A DNA stretch of 64,000 nucleotides from Cavia porcellus. Lineage: Eukaryota > Chordata > Mammalia > Rodentia > Caviidae. Location of the stretch: the NCBI RefSeq assembly GCF_034190915.1, contig NW_026947503.1:27238532-27302531 (forward strand), written 5' to 3'. Positions 32,571-44,224 of the stretch are shown here, one piece after another. The translations under genes were made by a program, and so were the position numbers. Below the pieces are notes generated by a model that had not been told where the DNA came from, did not search any database, and worked only from the letters and a program-made list of their open reading frames with translations. Position 1 is the first letter of the stretch, and every line of letters begins with the position of its first letter.

Positions 32571-34874
32571 AAATCAAAATCAGATTTTACAACTTAAAAA
32601 GTTGAACTTTTTAGGTTTTTAAGGCTCTTGAAATTTGGTCTCAGCATTAATATCACCTAGAAACTGATTGGAAATATAAAATGTCAAACTTTATAAATAT
32701 GAAACTTAACATGAGGCCTAGGATGTCTGAGAGGATAGTCTGTTTTCATAAGACACCTGAGGGGCTGGATTCTACATCTTAAAATCTGAGTGACATTGAC
32801 ACAAGTGCAATGGCATAGAACATACTTTTGAATCAACTGCTTGTGTTTAAGTTTGTATCACTAGGAGGGTGAATTTTCTGCAGGAGGAAAGTCAATGATA
32901 CAGAATTTCAGGAATTCCCGTGAGCCTCTTCAGTGAGTAGGAAAAGTACACGTATAGAATTTGAATTATTTTAAACTTTATTTATTCTTAATGGCTTGTT
33001 TCTTTGACCACTCTTAGATTAGATCACTTAGGTGATAGTTTTATAAATGTGACCTTTATAAAGGAAAAGAGTTGCAGAATATTTATTTTATAATAGAAAA
33101 ACAATGTCATGGTTTTCCATGAGTAATTATATTCCACCTATGCAGAAATGTTGGAAAGAGAAAAGTTCACACTTAAAACCATTCAAGAAAGTTGGGAAAA
33201 CAGAAGGAAAAATGGCTGGCAAGAGGATCTATAAGAAATGCAGGTCACTGTCTGGGAGTGGAGAATCATAAACGCTCCCAGGAGAGACTACATGCTCACA
33301 AATGGTAGCAAACAACTGAGAAGTGAGTACTGAAGTTTAAACTCTGTCACCATTTGAATTTTATATCCATATCTCTCACCTGGGAAGTTGCAACAGGGCC
33401 AGTTATGTAGTTTGCAAAACATAGTGAAGAGTGAAAACTGGGGACCTTTGTTCAAAATGTGGGAAAACAGTGTTGTTAAAGGTACTAAAAGGTAAAGATT
33501 TATTATGGTAATTTTATTTGCTATTTATGTTCTAAGTAAAGAAAAAATTGAAATTTTATGTCATGAACATGGATTTCATTATTTATCTTAATATGTACAA
33601 CAGGGTTTTAAATGCAAATATCAGAGTTTAAGTGCAAATGTTTAATTTTTATGTGGCATCTGTGGATTTACTCTGTGTCTGTATGTGTGCGTGTGTATGT
33701 TTTCTCTAGACGGTACCTAAAGCTAACCAGAAAAGACAGAAACAAACCAAATTCCGGAATGTTAGGAGAAGGAAGAGAGGATTCCTCACAGCACCAGTAG
33801 AGCTAAGGGAACCACCCTCCTGAACAGGATACTCTGGAGGTGGATGTGGGCCTAGAAGTCCCTTGGAGACACAGGGACTTACAAATGCAGCAAGTGAACA
33901 CCCTCAGGTTTGACAACTCCTGGATTCCTCTTTCTGACATGAATTAGATTTGTATGACAGATCTCAGCCAGAGTAAAATCAAGCCAGGAATTTACCATTC
34001 CCACCAACATACTGCCATAACCCGTGACAAATGACAACCAACACCCCAGTGTTGCACTCTGTATCTGACCATTTTGGAGTGACCAAAGGCAGGATGTGCA
34101 ATGGAACTGTCTTGGGGAAATCTGACCCTCCTAGGCCTTCTGCAGATGGCAGAAGTGCTTGGGAGACAGTCACAGTCCTACAAGGTATGAGGTGAAGAAT
34201 ATAGTTAGTGGGGCTGGGTGTATCAGGAGGAAGGGGCAGTTTAGGGATGCTGAGGCTACAAAGAAGCCCAGGCGCAAATTGTCCATCTTGTTTCCATCTC
34301 CCCCATCTCAGGTTCCACTTGTTCTATCGGACTACACTTACAAATCCTTAATATCATTAAGGATTTCAAAGCATCAAAGCAGAATATTAAATCACAAGCA
34401 CGGGGCCCTTCTGAGCCTCAGTCAACTGCACTGTACTTTGCTCATGAAGCCAGCTCTCCTGTTATGGATGTGGTGAGCCAGGTAGCCAGGTAGCCACGTG
34501 TCATGGCCAAAGGTGGCTTGACCTGTGGCATTGTATTTGGAATCTGTTTTGTATTTGAGGAGGACTGAGAACTTATAAAATGAATTTGGATTTAATTCAG
34601 TGTAGCTGAGAGTGTGGTCATCCATCTTATCGAGACAATTCACTGAGTTGCTTTGTTAGATCAAGGACTTGATTCAGAATCAAGAGTTTTAAAACATGGA
34701 ACATGTCATGCTTCCTGTTAGCTTATAAGAAGCAAGTTCTCCCTGTTACGGAAAAATATCTAAACTTGAAACTATGAGAAAAGCACAAATTGTAATGATT
34801 TAAGAGTATATAGGCATGCAAAATTCCACTAGTGTATTCATTTCTCATGTTCATCTTCTTTGAAACCAGTAATT

Positions 34875-34946
34875 GTGTGTATGTGTATATGTGTGTGCAT
34901 GTGTGCATATCTGCATGTGTGCATGCACGTGTATGTGTGTGGGGGA
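34875..34946 (+). repeat. Imperfect TG/CATG-rich tract
   Basis: About 70 bp of alternating purine-pyrimidine TG, with TATG and GCATG interruptions, ending in GTGTGTGGGGG. Frames on both strands are repeat by-products rich in Cys/Val or Thr/His. Confidence 0.85.
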
Positions 34947-35804
34947 CTGTTTAAAGGGGATTTATTTCAAGGAATTCTCCATACAAATCATGTTTTAAGC
35001 TTTGATACAATTTTACTGCTTACAGCACTCATGGCATATAATAAGCACCAATTAGTGTCACTGAGTGGAGTTTTGTGAAGTGACTATATCAGCACTGTTC
35101 AGTCTACCCAGGCTCACCAGGGATTGCAGAGTGATTTCAATGCTTTTGGCTCCCTGGGCAAATTCAGGCCAACATTTGCACCACAATATTTTTAATGAAG
35201 CAGCTAAAATCAAAACCAGGTGCTTCCTCTCTTGGTAGTTCAAACAAGGAGTCAGAAGCAAGGTGTACAAAGATCAAAGTTCCAATTGTCAGAGTGGGTG
35301 ATAAGTTGGGGGCAGAATTCACAAGCCTTTTTTGACTTGAATTGCTGTAACATTTGCTCCAACATCGCAAAACTATGTTTTTTGCCATTGCTTCATTGGT
35401 TCAAATTAATCCAGTAAATGAAGTAACATAAATTCATCCCAGGAACAGTATGGATTTTAGTGTAAAGTCTGACTAGAAAGGCAAACTGTTTCTCAGGACT
35501 TCTCATGAGAGAGAATAATTTAGTTTACCAAGTACTCTTATTTTAATTGACTTGCTCAAACTGGCTCTGGCCTGGCACTGTATTTGTAATTTTGCTTTTG
35601 TGTAAGTTTCTTTCTACGAGTTTTAGAATATTCATGCCCATTTTACAAAAGAGGCTATATTTCATTGTGATCATGAATGGAAAATTTCTGCATCCTTGGC
35701 TCAGTCCTGCAAAAGAACTCTTTAGTCTTTGCTACCTGTCAGAAAAATCATAAATGCTATGTCTGAGACCTTTCTTTACTGCAGCACCAGAAGAGACTGC
35801 CGTG

Positions 35805-35940
35805 AAGTTTGCAGAGACACAGGGAATTTGAACTATTTACTCAGAGTCATACAACTAATGTGCACCAAAGGGAAGATGGGAACACTAGACGCTGGACTCC
35901 AAACCTGCTGCTATCATCCCTTTGCCCTCTTGCCTCAGTG
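35805..35940 (-). mobile_element. MIR fragment
   Basis: The plus strand reads GCAGAGACACAGGGAATTTG, then ACTATTTACTCAGAGTCATA CAACTAATG, then CTGGACTCCAAACC. This corresponds to reverse MIR text (GGCACAGAGAGGTTAAG, AAGGTCACACAGCTAGTA, GACTCCAAAGCC). Old and degraded. Confidence 0.55.
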
Positions 35941-36474
35941 TCTTTTTCCAACAGAACAGAGTTTTTGCTTCCTTTCCCTCCAAAAAGGAGACCCCTCTTC
36001 CCTTCGTACCCTCAGGGCTATGACTGCTCTTTAGTGGAGGAGACTTTTTCTCCTCCAGTGTCCCTCCTTCCTCATATTCCAGCCTCCACCATCCTGTGGC
36101 TTCCCTATTAGAATCTGTGAGGGAAATGGGAAGGGAGAGGGAGGCTGTATGCTCTGCTAACTCATGTCTCCCTTCTCAGGCTCCTTCCTGCTTTCTCTGC
36201 AGTGAATCACTTACTTTGAATAAACAGCATCTTTGCTGAGCAGGTTTTCAGCAATTTGCATAGCCCTATTTTTTTTTTTTTTTTAAAACAAAAATGGACC
36301 TTTTCCCTTCTGGGTGTGTTTAGGTTTACTGTGAACATAGCATAACCATCTTGACCAGGTTTGTCCAAATGGAACAGCTGGTACCTAAAGAACTAGTCAT
36401 CCTCTTATGCCCACATAGACTGACCATAGATACATCGCCATACTCGCTTAAAGCAATTTGCATCTTTTGCCTGC

Positions 36475-36833
36475 TGTGATGACTTGTGTTTAGAAGTCCC
36501 CCTAACGTCTTGTGGGTTACAGGTGGGGCTTTTCAGAGGTGACCGGATGTGATGCTGGCATTGATTCATAGTACAATGCCAGGCTCAAGGGTACTAGGAT
36601 TTAGGCTGTGAGTGCCATTCACCTATGTAGCCTGGATAAAATACAAAGATTAGAAAGAACTTTGTTTTGCTACCTTCCTCCTGCTAAGAATATTTCTTTT
36701 CTATGGAGCTACCTTGCCTTGCAGTGAGCTGATTATGGACCAAAATCTTTGCAAACTGTGTGCTAAATAAACCTTTAATCCTTTAGTTTTGGATGTCAGG
36801 TACTTCAGCAATGAGAAAAATAACTAAGATATC
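36475..36833 (+). mobile_element. MaLR-type LTR
   Basis: It starts near TGTGATGACTTGTGTTTAGA followed by AGTCCCCCTAACGTCTTGTG, a forward MaLR 5' end (T/GGAGGTGTCCCCC-like). It continues through TTTTCAGAGGTGACCGG and the polyadenylation segment GCTAAATAAACCTTTAATCC. It ends in GGATGTCAGGTACTTCAGCA ATGAGAAAAATAACTAAG, the MaLR terminus. About 360 bp, near full length. Confidence 0.8.
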
Positions 36834-37764
36834 TGTTGTTATCAGCTGGTATCCATGCGATGTAATTAGAGGGGACAGTTATCAGTCCTGTGAGAACGTG
36901 TGGCACAGGCAGGAGCAGAACTCAAGTCCCGGGTTCTACTACTTCCTCCAAGAGCAGCTGCCTCTTGACCTTTGATCCTTCTGTGACTTGCCATTCCCTG
37001 CACTTTCTCAGCCATATACCTCTTTGCAATAAAAGCAAAGTGAGAAAAATAAATCTACAGCAAAAACAAATTGTACAATTCTGAGAGGTCTTTTCTGTCA
37101 ATATTTTGGTGTCTTGTTTAATTATTTTTTAATGTTTGTGCAGTTGTCTCAGTGTCTTTTTGTTGTGAGCCTGTATCAATATTTTCTGTTTTAGAGGGCA
37201 AGTTCCTGGAGAGAGACAGAGAATTGTGTCTATTTTTCTTTTGCAGTTCCCCACAAAACACCCAAACTATGTGGTTATTTTACAGAATTTTCTTGATGCT
37301 GAATTTTCTCTTCTTGACCACCCCTCCTAGTTTTGTTCTATTCTTTCAGGGAAATAAAGGAATTGCTTAACTCTAGGAAACATTTGTTTTTCTTTGAAAA
37401 CTGCCAGATAGCTTCAGAGGATGAGAAAGCCATCAGAAATGTGAAGCCAGAGGGGATGGTAGATGGATGGTACTTCAGAAATCTCCTAAAGAGAGATCTT
37501 GCCCCCCCCCAGGTACATAGGGGAAGAGATCTCTTTTCTTGGGGAAAAAGAAGCAGAAAGCTGTCTTCCCTTGGAGAAGGTAACAAGCTGAGGTTCGGGG
37601 ACCACAGCTGCACTTTTGAACTCTATTTTTCCTCTGCTACAAGTCAACTGTGACTCTGTATAACTAGTCTAACTTGGGGGAAACAATGTCTAGTAACAGG
37701 TCACTCAGAGAGCTGCTGGGAAGGGTCAATGAGATACCACTTGCAATGTTTCTGTCTCTGGTAC
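36834..37764. other. Gene-free sequence between inverted LTRs
   Basis: No repeat recognised apart from a short C10-like run near 37502. Opposite-strand frames at 37333-37653 (plus, 106 codons) and 37338-37613 (minus, 91 codons) cover the same bases; the plus-strand one is basic and serine-rich with no family resemblance I know. Confidence 0.4.
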
Positions 37765-38105
37765 AAGATACTCAACACCCACAACTTGGAGGAGAGGTTT
37801 GTTTGGCTTAGAGTTCCAGAGAATTCGGTCCATAGTAGCTGGCCTCAATGCAGCGACATCGTGGCAGAAGCATGTGGCAGAACAAGGATGCTTAGTTCAT
37901 GAAAACTGGGAAGCAAAGCAAGGAACAGCAGTGCCAGAGAAGAAGGGGCCAGAGGCTAAATACAGAACTCAAGGTCATGCTTCCATAACCCACTCAGAAA
38001 TGTGCTCTACTAATCCCCAGTCGGCACGCAAGCCAATCAAGTTGGCAATGAAGCTTAACCATCATGGGACCGATGGCGCACCCTGTCACACCTCCTAAAG
38101 CTGGG
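37765..38105 (-). mobile_element. MaLR-type LTR, reverse
   Basis: The plus strand carries GGAGAGGTTTGTTTGGCTTA GAGTTCCAGAG, then TGGCAGAAGCATGTGGCAGA, then GGAAGCAAAGCAAGGAACAG, and ends with CACACCTCCTAAAGCTGGGG. That is reverse MT/ORR1-like LTR order (GGTTTATTTGGCTCACAG, GGCGGAAGGGCGTGGCAGA, CCACCTCCTAAAGTT). It is opposite in orientation to the LTR at 36475-36833. The 99-codon frame over it is a by-product. Confidence 0.65.
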
Positions 38106-38859
38106 GCATATTGTGCTTGAAAGTTAGCAAGGACAATAAGCGAACTTCAGGGTAGGTGGGGCCTTTGATGTCAGAAAGGAGCAACAGTCCTTGAACAGTA
38201 AGAAGGAAGCCTTTCTATGAATATGTACTTGCATCTCGTCCATGTCTGAGAGGTAGCTGAGCTTTCAACAGAGCCGAAGGGCCTTGAGAGAGCCAATCCC
38301 TGACCTTCCTCCATCTTCCTGACTAGACTGTCACACCTGCAGGTGAAGCCAGACAGGTGAAGAGGTATCTCCAGTTTCTTCCAACTGACGTGTTTGGTGC
38401 TGACCAAAGCTGGAGCAGCTAGGAACACTAGTTCTCTTCAACCCTCTTCGGAGTTTCCTTCCTTTCCTCTAATTCCATAACCTTGCCCTCTTGCTTCTTT
38501 CACGTACTAAATAAAATTATGTCTAAGTATTGAGAAAAAGGCTAAGCAGATAAAGCAATCAACAGGAGTACACACTGAGAACAGTGGTGACTTAACAGAA
38601 AGAGAGACAAATTTTGAGCAAGTTAATGGGCTTTCCTGGGAAATTGTCCATTGGAAAAGAGCGTGGGTATTCCAAATGGTAGGAACAGTGTGGCCCCAAA
38701 CTCCACTGAATGAAAAAAACCAGAGTGATCACTATCAAACTTCCATTTGCTGAAATACCAGAATTCCACTTAAACTATGTGAGTAAAATAATAATTACTT
38801 ATTATCAGTACATGAGAAGGAAAGGCATGAATATTTATGACTTCAAAACAAATCTCTCT
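38106..38859. other. Gene-free unique sequence
   Basis: Nothing recognised. The 85-codon minus-strand frame at 38171-38428 has no motif. Confidence 0.4.
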
Positions 38860-39330
38860 CAGATCCTCCTGCTAGCACTTAGCCTAAGCTGCCATCTCTC
38901 TCATAGACGCCTGCAAAGGCTTCTTCCCTTGTTTATTCTTGTTTGGATTCCACATACAAGCTACCATGATTCTTCTTAAAGTGCAAACTGTGTCACAGTA
39001 GCTCACTCAAGTCAGTGTACTGACTTTCCACTGCAGAGAACTCAGATTCCTTGTGGCCTACAGAACCACTTTTCATCTGAGCACTCACGATGCTGTACCA
39101 TTTACCTGTACACTCAACACTGGACAAAGTCCTTGCCCCATGCTAGAAATCTTCAGCTCCTTTTTGACTCAAGGCATTACCAAAGTTCAGCCTTTTAGTC
39201 AAATACTTTTCTCTCTCTTGACTCTTCACTGAGCTCCAATTCCTTGTCCTCTATGTCTGGGGGCAATGTTAGCTTTTCTAGGATGATCTTCCTGCAGCCT
39301 CCAAGAGTAAAGCAAATCTTTTAACATTTT
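38860..39330 (+). mobile_element. Ancient LINE fragment, L2-like
   Basis: It runs through TCCTCCTGCTAGCACTTAGC, CCTGCAAAGGCTTCTTCCC, AAAGTGCAAACTGTGTCAC, CTGACTTTCCACTGCAGAG and 'cagattccttgtggcctacagaac'. It ends with AGGATGATCTTCCTGCAGCC. This follows, in order and spacing, the old mammalian L2 3'-end theme (hospital-type CTCC, GATCATGTCACTC, CCCATTGCC..CAGGATAAAGTCC, AGCCTGGCC). The match is by eye and degraded. Confidence 0.4.
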
Positions 39331-40289
39331 TTCCTGTAAGATAATGTGCTTTTATTTCCTTTAATTTGTCATACTTTGCAATCAAATGTATTTGTGGTGA
39401 GCTTGTGGAATGTCCGCTTTTGTTACCCATTTGTAGGCTGCAAAAAACTGGTGAGAGATAGTATGCAATGTGTTTTAAGGGTGATTTTTCTTTTGTCATT
39501 ATTTCCCAGACCAGACCATTCATCTAGCTACTTTTTACATGCCCAGAGGATTTCTCAAGTTTCTTATAGTGTTCAGCTTTTGGTGGGGAACACTCAAAGA
39601 CTGATGGTAAATTTGGTTGTGAGTCGTTAAGTTAATGACATTCATGTATTCCATGCAAGTGAGAAATCTAAATATCTTATATGGATGTCTGTGAAGTCAT
39701 AGTCTATTACCTTTCAAAACTTCATGAATATTTAGTTGAATAATATTTGAGACTCTTGAACCGGCATTTCTCTACTCAGTATCTATACAGAAGCCCAGTG
39801 TCTTGAGCAACTTCTCTCTTTCATTTAATATATTTATTAAAACTATACATAGAGGCCTTTTATGAAATTCAAATGTAACAGTCATAAGACATGATAATTA
39901 ATTTGAGGAAGTGAATACTTGATTCATTCAGTCTCTTTTAAGTGTTTCTGGAATGTATTTCTGGAAAGCAAAAGTGGTTTCCCCCTCAATGTAACATTGC
40001 TTGTCAATGTACAAATATTTTGATAGCAGAGGACAAAAACCTCACAAATCTTGATCATGAGGATTTTGATGGTGCACACATTCACTGCTGCACTATTTTT
40101 TCCCCCAAGTTAATTTGTCAGAGTTCTTTCTTTGGGTACTTCCCTTTGGCTGGTCATTTAATTGACTTATCTGCAGTTGAATTGACAGGAAATGTAAGAT
40201 AGATTCTGAAAACTTTCTGGAAACTATCATCCCTTCCCAATCAAATGTGGCCTCTGTGTAGACAGAATTTGTAGAGTACTGATAATTAG
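39331..40289. other. Gene-free unique sequence
   Basis: No feature supported. Frames at 39278-39523, 39346-39630 and 39942-40202 are short and motif-free. Confidence 0.4.
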
Positions 40290-40465
40290 GAATGTAGACC
40301 TGTAGTTGAAGGACTCAACTCCAAATGTTGCTACTGTGAATTTGGGGAAAGTTATAAACTCTCGTAAATGCAGGATGAAAATGAGACCCACCCCCCAGAG
40401 TCAGTTAGAATAAAAGAAATTCTAAAATGCAGGATGTTCACAACAGTACTTAGTATGTGCTAAAC
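40290..40465 (+). mobile_element. MIR element
   Basis: Forward MIR order: GTTGCTACTGTGAATTTGGG GAAAGTTATAAACTCTCG, then ATGCAGGATGAAAATGAGAC, then the MIR tail ACAACAGTACTTAGTATGTG CTAAAC. Old and diverged, but the 5'-to-3' order is right. Confidence 0.6.
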
Positions 40466-40486
40466 ATCTGAAATATGTTAGATAAT

Positions 40487-40645
40487 TCTTTCTCTCCCTT
40501 TCTCCTTGTTTCTCCTCCCCTCTTCCCCTTTCTTCTCCTCCTTCCCCTCCTTTTTCATTTCCCCTCTTTTTTCCTCCTCCATTTTTTTCTGCCCTTCCTC
40601 TTCCTCTCATTTTCCTCTAACCCTCCCATCTTTCTCTCTTTAAGC
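40487..40645 (+). repeat. ~160-bp polypyrimidine tract
   Basis: The plus strand is almost all C and T from TTCTTTCTCTCCCTTTCTCC to CATCTTTCTCTCTTT, with few purines. Strong strand asymmetry. The frames on both strands (40422-40610 minus, 40475-40765 plus) are composition artefacts. Confidence 0.9.
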
Positions 40646-40864
40646 CCCACTAAGTTCTACAGTTTAATTAGAACTCAGGTAAGTGAAAACAAATATTTTC
40701 AGACTGAAATATATATATATATATCCAACCAATGCTTAATTTCTTCAAAATCAAAACATGTTTGAAATAAGCATTTTCACAAATGCCCTGTGGGTATAGT
40801 TTCAAGATTTTCTTACCACAGTTTTGATACATCGTAGAAAGAATTGACATTTATTGGTACAATG

Positions 40865-41230
40865 ATTGAAGAATGAACACAATGGAATGTTATTCAGCTT
40901 TAAAGAGGAAGGAAATTCTAGCACACACTACATGACTGAATATTGAAGACATTATGGTGAAATAAAACATACAAGTGGGCAAATATGATATAATTCCACT
41001 TACATCAGGCACTTAAATTCATAGAGTCACAAAGCAGCATGGTGGTTGGCGGGGTGGGGACTGGTGTTTAATGGGTGGAGTTTGAGAGGGTGAAGTGAGA
41101 CCTGCAGGGGGAGGGTTGTGGTGAGCGCACAGCAGTACAAATGCACTTCATACCACTGAATTGAAAACTTAAAAATGGCTAAATGGTAAATTTCAGGTGA
41201 TGTTTATTGTGTCTCAGTTTAATTTTTTAA
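40865..41230 (+). mobile_element. Old L1 3' end fragment (L1M-like)
   Basis: Text in order: GAACACAATGGAATGTTATT CAGC, then AAGAGGAAGGAAATTCTA, then ACATTATGGTGAAATAAAAC, then TATAATTCCACTTACATCAG GCACTTAAATTCATAGAG, and 'gcatggtggttggcggggtggggactgg', then TGAAAACTTAAAAATGGCTA AATGGTAAATTT. This is the end of ORF2 and the start of the 3' UTR of ancient mammalian L1s. It ends near a TTTAATTTTTTAAAA stretch. Confidence 0.88.
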
Positions 41231-41507
41231 AAGATGATTTCAAAGCAAGCAAAATGTTGATCAGTCTTTGTCTTCACTTGCTCTCTCTGTTCCATCACAG
41301 TCCTCCTGAAAAGTGACTGTTATAATAAATTTGCTGTGCTTCATTTGCAGTTTGTGTTGGGGCTTTTACAAGTGATTTTAAATAGTCTATACTCCACATA
41401 AAACCTCATTTCTTTAGCTATTCCTTTGAGCATATGCTTAGTTTCTTTCTTATTTACTATAGTTAAGAAACACCATAGTGTACATTGCTGTCCATGAAGT
41501 TTTGTGC

Positions 41508-41655
41508 AGAAGTTGAGGTGCTAGGGGCTGGAGATTTAGCTCAGCGGCGTAAGTGCCTGTCTTGCAAGCAGGCAGTCGTGAGTTCAATCCCTGGTACCGA
41601 TAAAAAGGAAAAAGACAAAAAAAAAAAAAAAAAAAAAAAGAAGTTGAGGTGCTAG
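41508..41655 (+). mobile_element. tRNA-derived ID-like SINE, full length, with 17-bp TSD
   Basis: The body runs 41525-41638, starting GGGCTGGAGATTTAGCTCAG after the duplicated base run. A box TAGCTCAGCGG; B box GAGTTCAATCC; 3' end CCTGGTACCGATAAAAAGGA AAAAGAC, then about 23 uninterrupted A. Perfect 17-bp direct repeats AGAAGTTGAGGTGCTAG flank it (41508-41524 and 41639-41655). The perfect duplication and uniform A-tail mark it as the youngest insertion in the window. It shares the GGTACCGATAAAAAG end with the copy at 12619. Confidence 0.96.
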
Positions 41656-42249
41656 ATTAAAGAATAAACATTTCACATGTTATGAAAGATGAGGAAAACA
41701 TGTCCCTAAAACTTGCCACTCATTAATATCAGTACTATTGAATAAGCTCATGTCTGCACATCATCACTGGCAATTCTTAATCTTTAAGAAATTTTTGTCA
41801 GTAGAATGAATGAAAACAGTGTAATTACTGTTTAATTATAAAGTAACTAAATGTTACTAAAGTAATCACACTTAATTTATTAGATTTATCTTTTTCTGTT
41901 TGATCTCTTTTGTCTTTTTCATTGCTTTTTAAGCCTTTATTGATTTAAGGAAAACATATATTAAGGATATGAAACTTTCATCTACTGTAACATTTCATGT
42001 ATCTTCCCCATCTTTAGCTTGTCTTTTTGTTGCTTATCAATTTTTTGCATACTTTATATTTATTTACCCAGTGAAATCTGTCTGTGATTTCTATTTTTCT
42101 CCACTACTCCTCATAAGGGAAATTTTCTTTTATTATTTATATAGTTTGTCTTATGGCATTTAAATATTTTATTAATTTGTATATTTGCATGTACGTAGGA
42201 TGAAAAAAGTACCTAATAACTATGTAATTGTTTCAACTTTTATAATGTT
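41656..42249. other. Gene-free AT-rich unique sequence
   Basis: Nothing recognised. Confidence 0.4.
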
Positions 42250-42720
42250 TTAGATTTGATCTTTCCACGTGCTCAGAAAATGATTGTTTGGAATTTAACA
42301 GGGCACCTATTGAAATAACTTTAAGTTGCATGTTCATTTCTTCTCTTGCTCCTAGAGAGCGTGTGCTTTTTATGTTTGTTGCTATTTTTAGATATCATTG
42401 GTGGGAGCCTTGGGTAGGTGCTGCGTTATCTCAGCAGATCTCAGAAGAACAAAAGTCTTTCCAAAAACAGCCACTGTGCTGAGGACTGCTTTGTGAAGGA
42501 ATTTCATAATCAAAGACCTGTTAACAGGACTGATTATTTAAGACAACTGCGGTTATTGTGTAGATTTCTTATGCAATGTGTGAACCACACTACTAATTTA
42601 CTCTTTGACCAAATGCTTTTGCTCTGTAATATGCCATATTCCCCTAAAGCTTTGGAAAACAGCTTTAAGCTTCTCACTTCTTTAGTAAAGAACTTCTCAG
42701 TTGATTTCAAGTGAAATGCC
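42250..42720. promoter_or_regulatory. Candidate conserved non-coding block
   Basis: Repeat-free, less AT-biased unique sequence holding the 98-codon frame 42418-42714. I doubt that frame is a gene, since there is no splice context, domain or Kozak-like start. Motifs include TTTCCAAAAACAGCC, AACCTGTTAACAGG-like text (CTGTTAACAGG at about 42519, a palindrome-like HNF1/MYB-type site) and AAAGCTTTGGAAAAC (TCF/LEF-like). The regulatory reading is an inference from composition and motif density. Confidence 0.22.
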
Positions 42721-43462
42721 AACAGTCTTGCTTTTTTTCAAACAGGCTTCACAGCCATGGCTGTATATCCACTTTAAAGTGTATGTTTTGTGGGTGGGGG
42801 TGCGGTGTGCTTTGAGCAGTTGTCAGATGTTTTATTTTTGGAAAATTCTAAATAGCGTTTTGAAAGATAATTAAGGGTTGCTCAAGTTTCTTTCAGAATT
42901 TTAAAAAAGATGTATTTTACCTCCTTTGTGCATTTTTACATTCAGTACTTCATTTGTCACCTCCTCTTCTATTTTATAAATCTTTTAATTCATGGTGTTT
43001 ATTCTCCTCTCAGTCTGGCCTGAGTCGTGTTTTTATGATCATATTATTAGGAAGTGATAACATGTGTGGATTTTTTTTCCATATCTTGGCTTGCCAATCA
43101 CTATGGAAACAAGCAAATATTTACATAGCCCAGATACTGATTAATACCTACTGGTTATTTTGACATTATACAGTTACTGTTTGAATGTAAAGAATTTTTC
43201 CTGAATAGTAAAGTGGTCTATTCTAATTTATTTGCATTTGTAATTTCCCCATCAGAAATTAATACAGTAACTAAAGCTCTGTCAAATTATAGCCATTTCT
43301 GAAAAGAGCATTTTTTGCCAACATTGACTCAAAATCACATGCTAGATATTTAAAAGTGGTTGTTTTAAGCTTTCACAGGGACAACTCATAAAGAAAACGT
43401 TTTACCTGACATTAATACTTCAGATATGCAGATATGGCACTTAAAATAACATCAGTTAGACA

Positions 43463-43464
<2 letters not shown>
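42721..43464. other. Gene-free AT-rich unique sequence
   Basis: No repeat or exon recognised. The block TGGGTGGGGGTGCGG (42790-42806) is the only G-rich spot. Confidence 0.4.

Positions 43465-43498
<34 letters not shown>
43465..43498 (+). repeat. (AT)17 microsatellite
   Basis: 34 bp of perfect AT dinucleotides, a self-complementary tract able to extrude as a cruciform or hairpin. Confidence 0.97.
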
Positions 43499-43502
<4 letters not shown>

Positions 43503-43722
43503 AGGGGATCTCAAAAGTTGTATTTAAAGAGACATTATATTAAGTCCTCAAAAAGATATTTTGTTAGAAGCGTAAGTGCTACAATTCAAACATTTGGTAG
43601 ATCCCTTTATGAACAGAATTACCTCATATTTCTCTTACTCTTTCTCTGATTGAAGTGTCATTTTTTTCCCTATGGTAGATTTTTCCATCAGAGTCCAAAA
43701 TATTGCAGCCTATATTGTAAAA

Positions 43723-43863
43723 CAGTGGATCTCAGGCTAGCCTCACCCCCCAGCACTTGGTCTCCACTTCTTGGAGCCTCCTGCTCTGTAGGTTGGCCAG
43801 AACCCTGGTGCTTAACACGATCCTAAGTGCTACTGCTTTAGACACTACCTTTGAGAAACAGTG
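43723..43863 (+). mobile_element. MER5A-like hAT-Charlie MITE
   Basis: It starts CAGTGGATCTCAGGCTAG and ends CTTTGAGAAACAGTG. The reverse complement of the end (CACTGTTTCTCAAAG) pairs with the start, giving the short terminal inverted repeats (CAGTGGTTCTCAA-type) of MER5A, an old non-autonomous hAT. About 141 bp. The interior (GAGCCTCCTGCTCTG) is diverged. Target duplications are no longer readable. Confidence 0.65.
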
Positions 43864-44192
43864 TCCTAGAATCTACATGTTTTCCTTTTTGTTAACTAAG
43901 TTGGGAAGCAGATATTTTGTGATGTTTTGAAATGTGACTTGAAAGTATTATGCAGTGTATTTTGTAATAGAAATACAGCTTTATGACATCAAACAATATG
44001 AGTTTATTATTACAGCAAACCTGGAAAATGTTGCCCTGTAGGTTCAAACTCCAAAGAAATCCATCAGGATGAATTAGTATTAATACTACTATGAAAATCT
44101 CAAAGAAAAGTGTTTCTTGAAAACTATGGATGTATCTCATTTCATTAGTCAACTCAACTGAACTCTTAAATCATGCAAACCTATAGTTAAAT

Positions 44193-44193
<1 letters not shown>

Positions 44194-44223
<30 letters not shown>
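44194..44223 (+). repeat. (GT)15 microsatellite
   Basis: A perfect 30-bp GT run followed by TGGAAAG. Confidence 0.97.

Positions 44224-44224
<1 letters not shown>

Larger units (their letters stand above)
30421..35804. other. Gene-free unique sequence
   Basis: No exon or confident transposon. Contents noted: a short (CTGTACATCT)-type array at 32533-32570; a somewhat GC-richer patch at 31240-31580 with three overlapping motif-free frames; a small TG-rich spot at 33675-33705; and the TG-rich tract at 34875-34945 listed separately. Frames at 33612-33800, 34159-34476, 34422-34643, 35058-35270 and 35547-35753 lack domains. Confidence 0.4.

Noticed and set aside
37333..37653. 106-codon frame with a basic, serine-rich C-terminus
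   Set aside because: An equally long frame covers the same bases on the other strand, and there is no family resemblance.
42418..42714. 98-codon frame rich in Leu, Asn and Cys
   Set aside because: No recognisable family and no flanking exon signals; the block is more plausibly non-coding.
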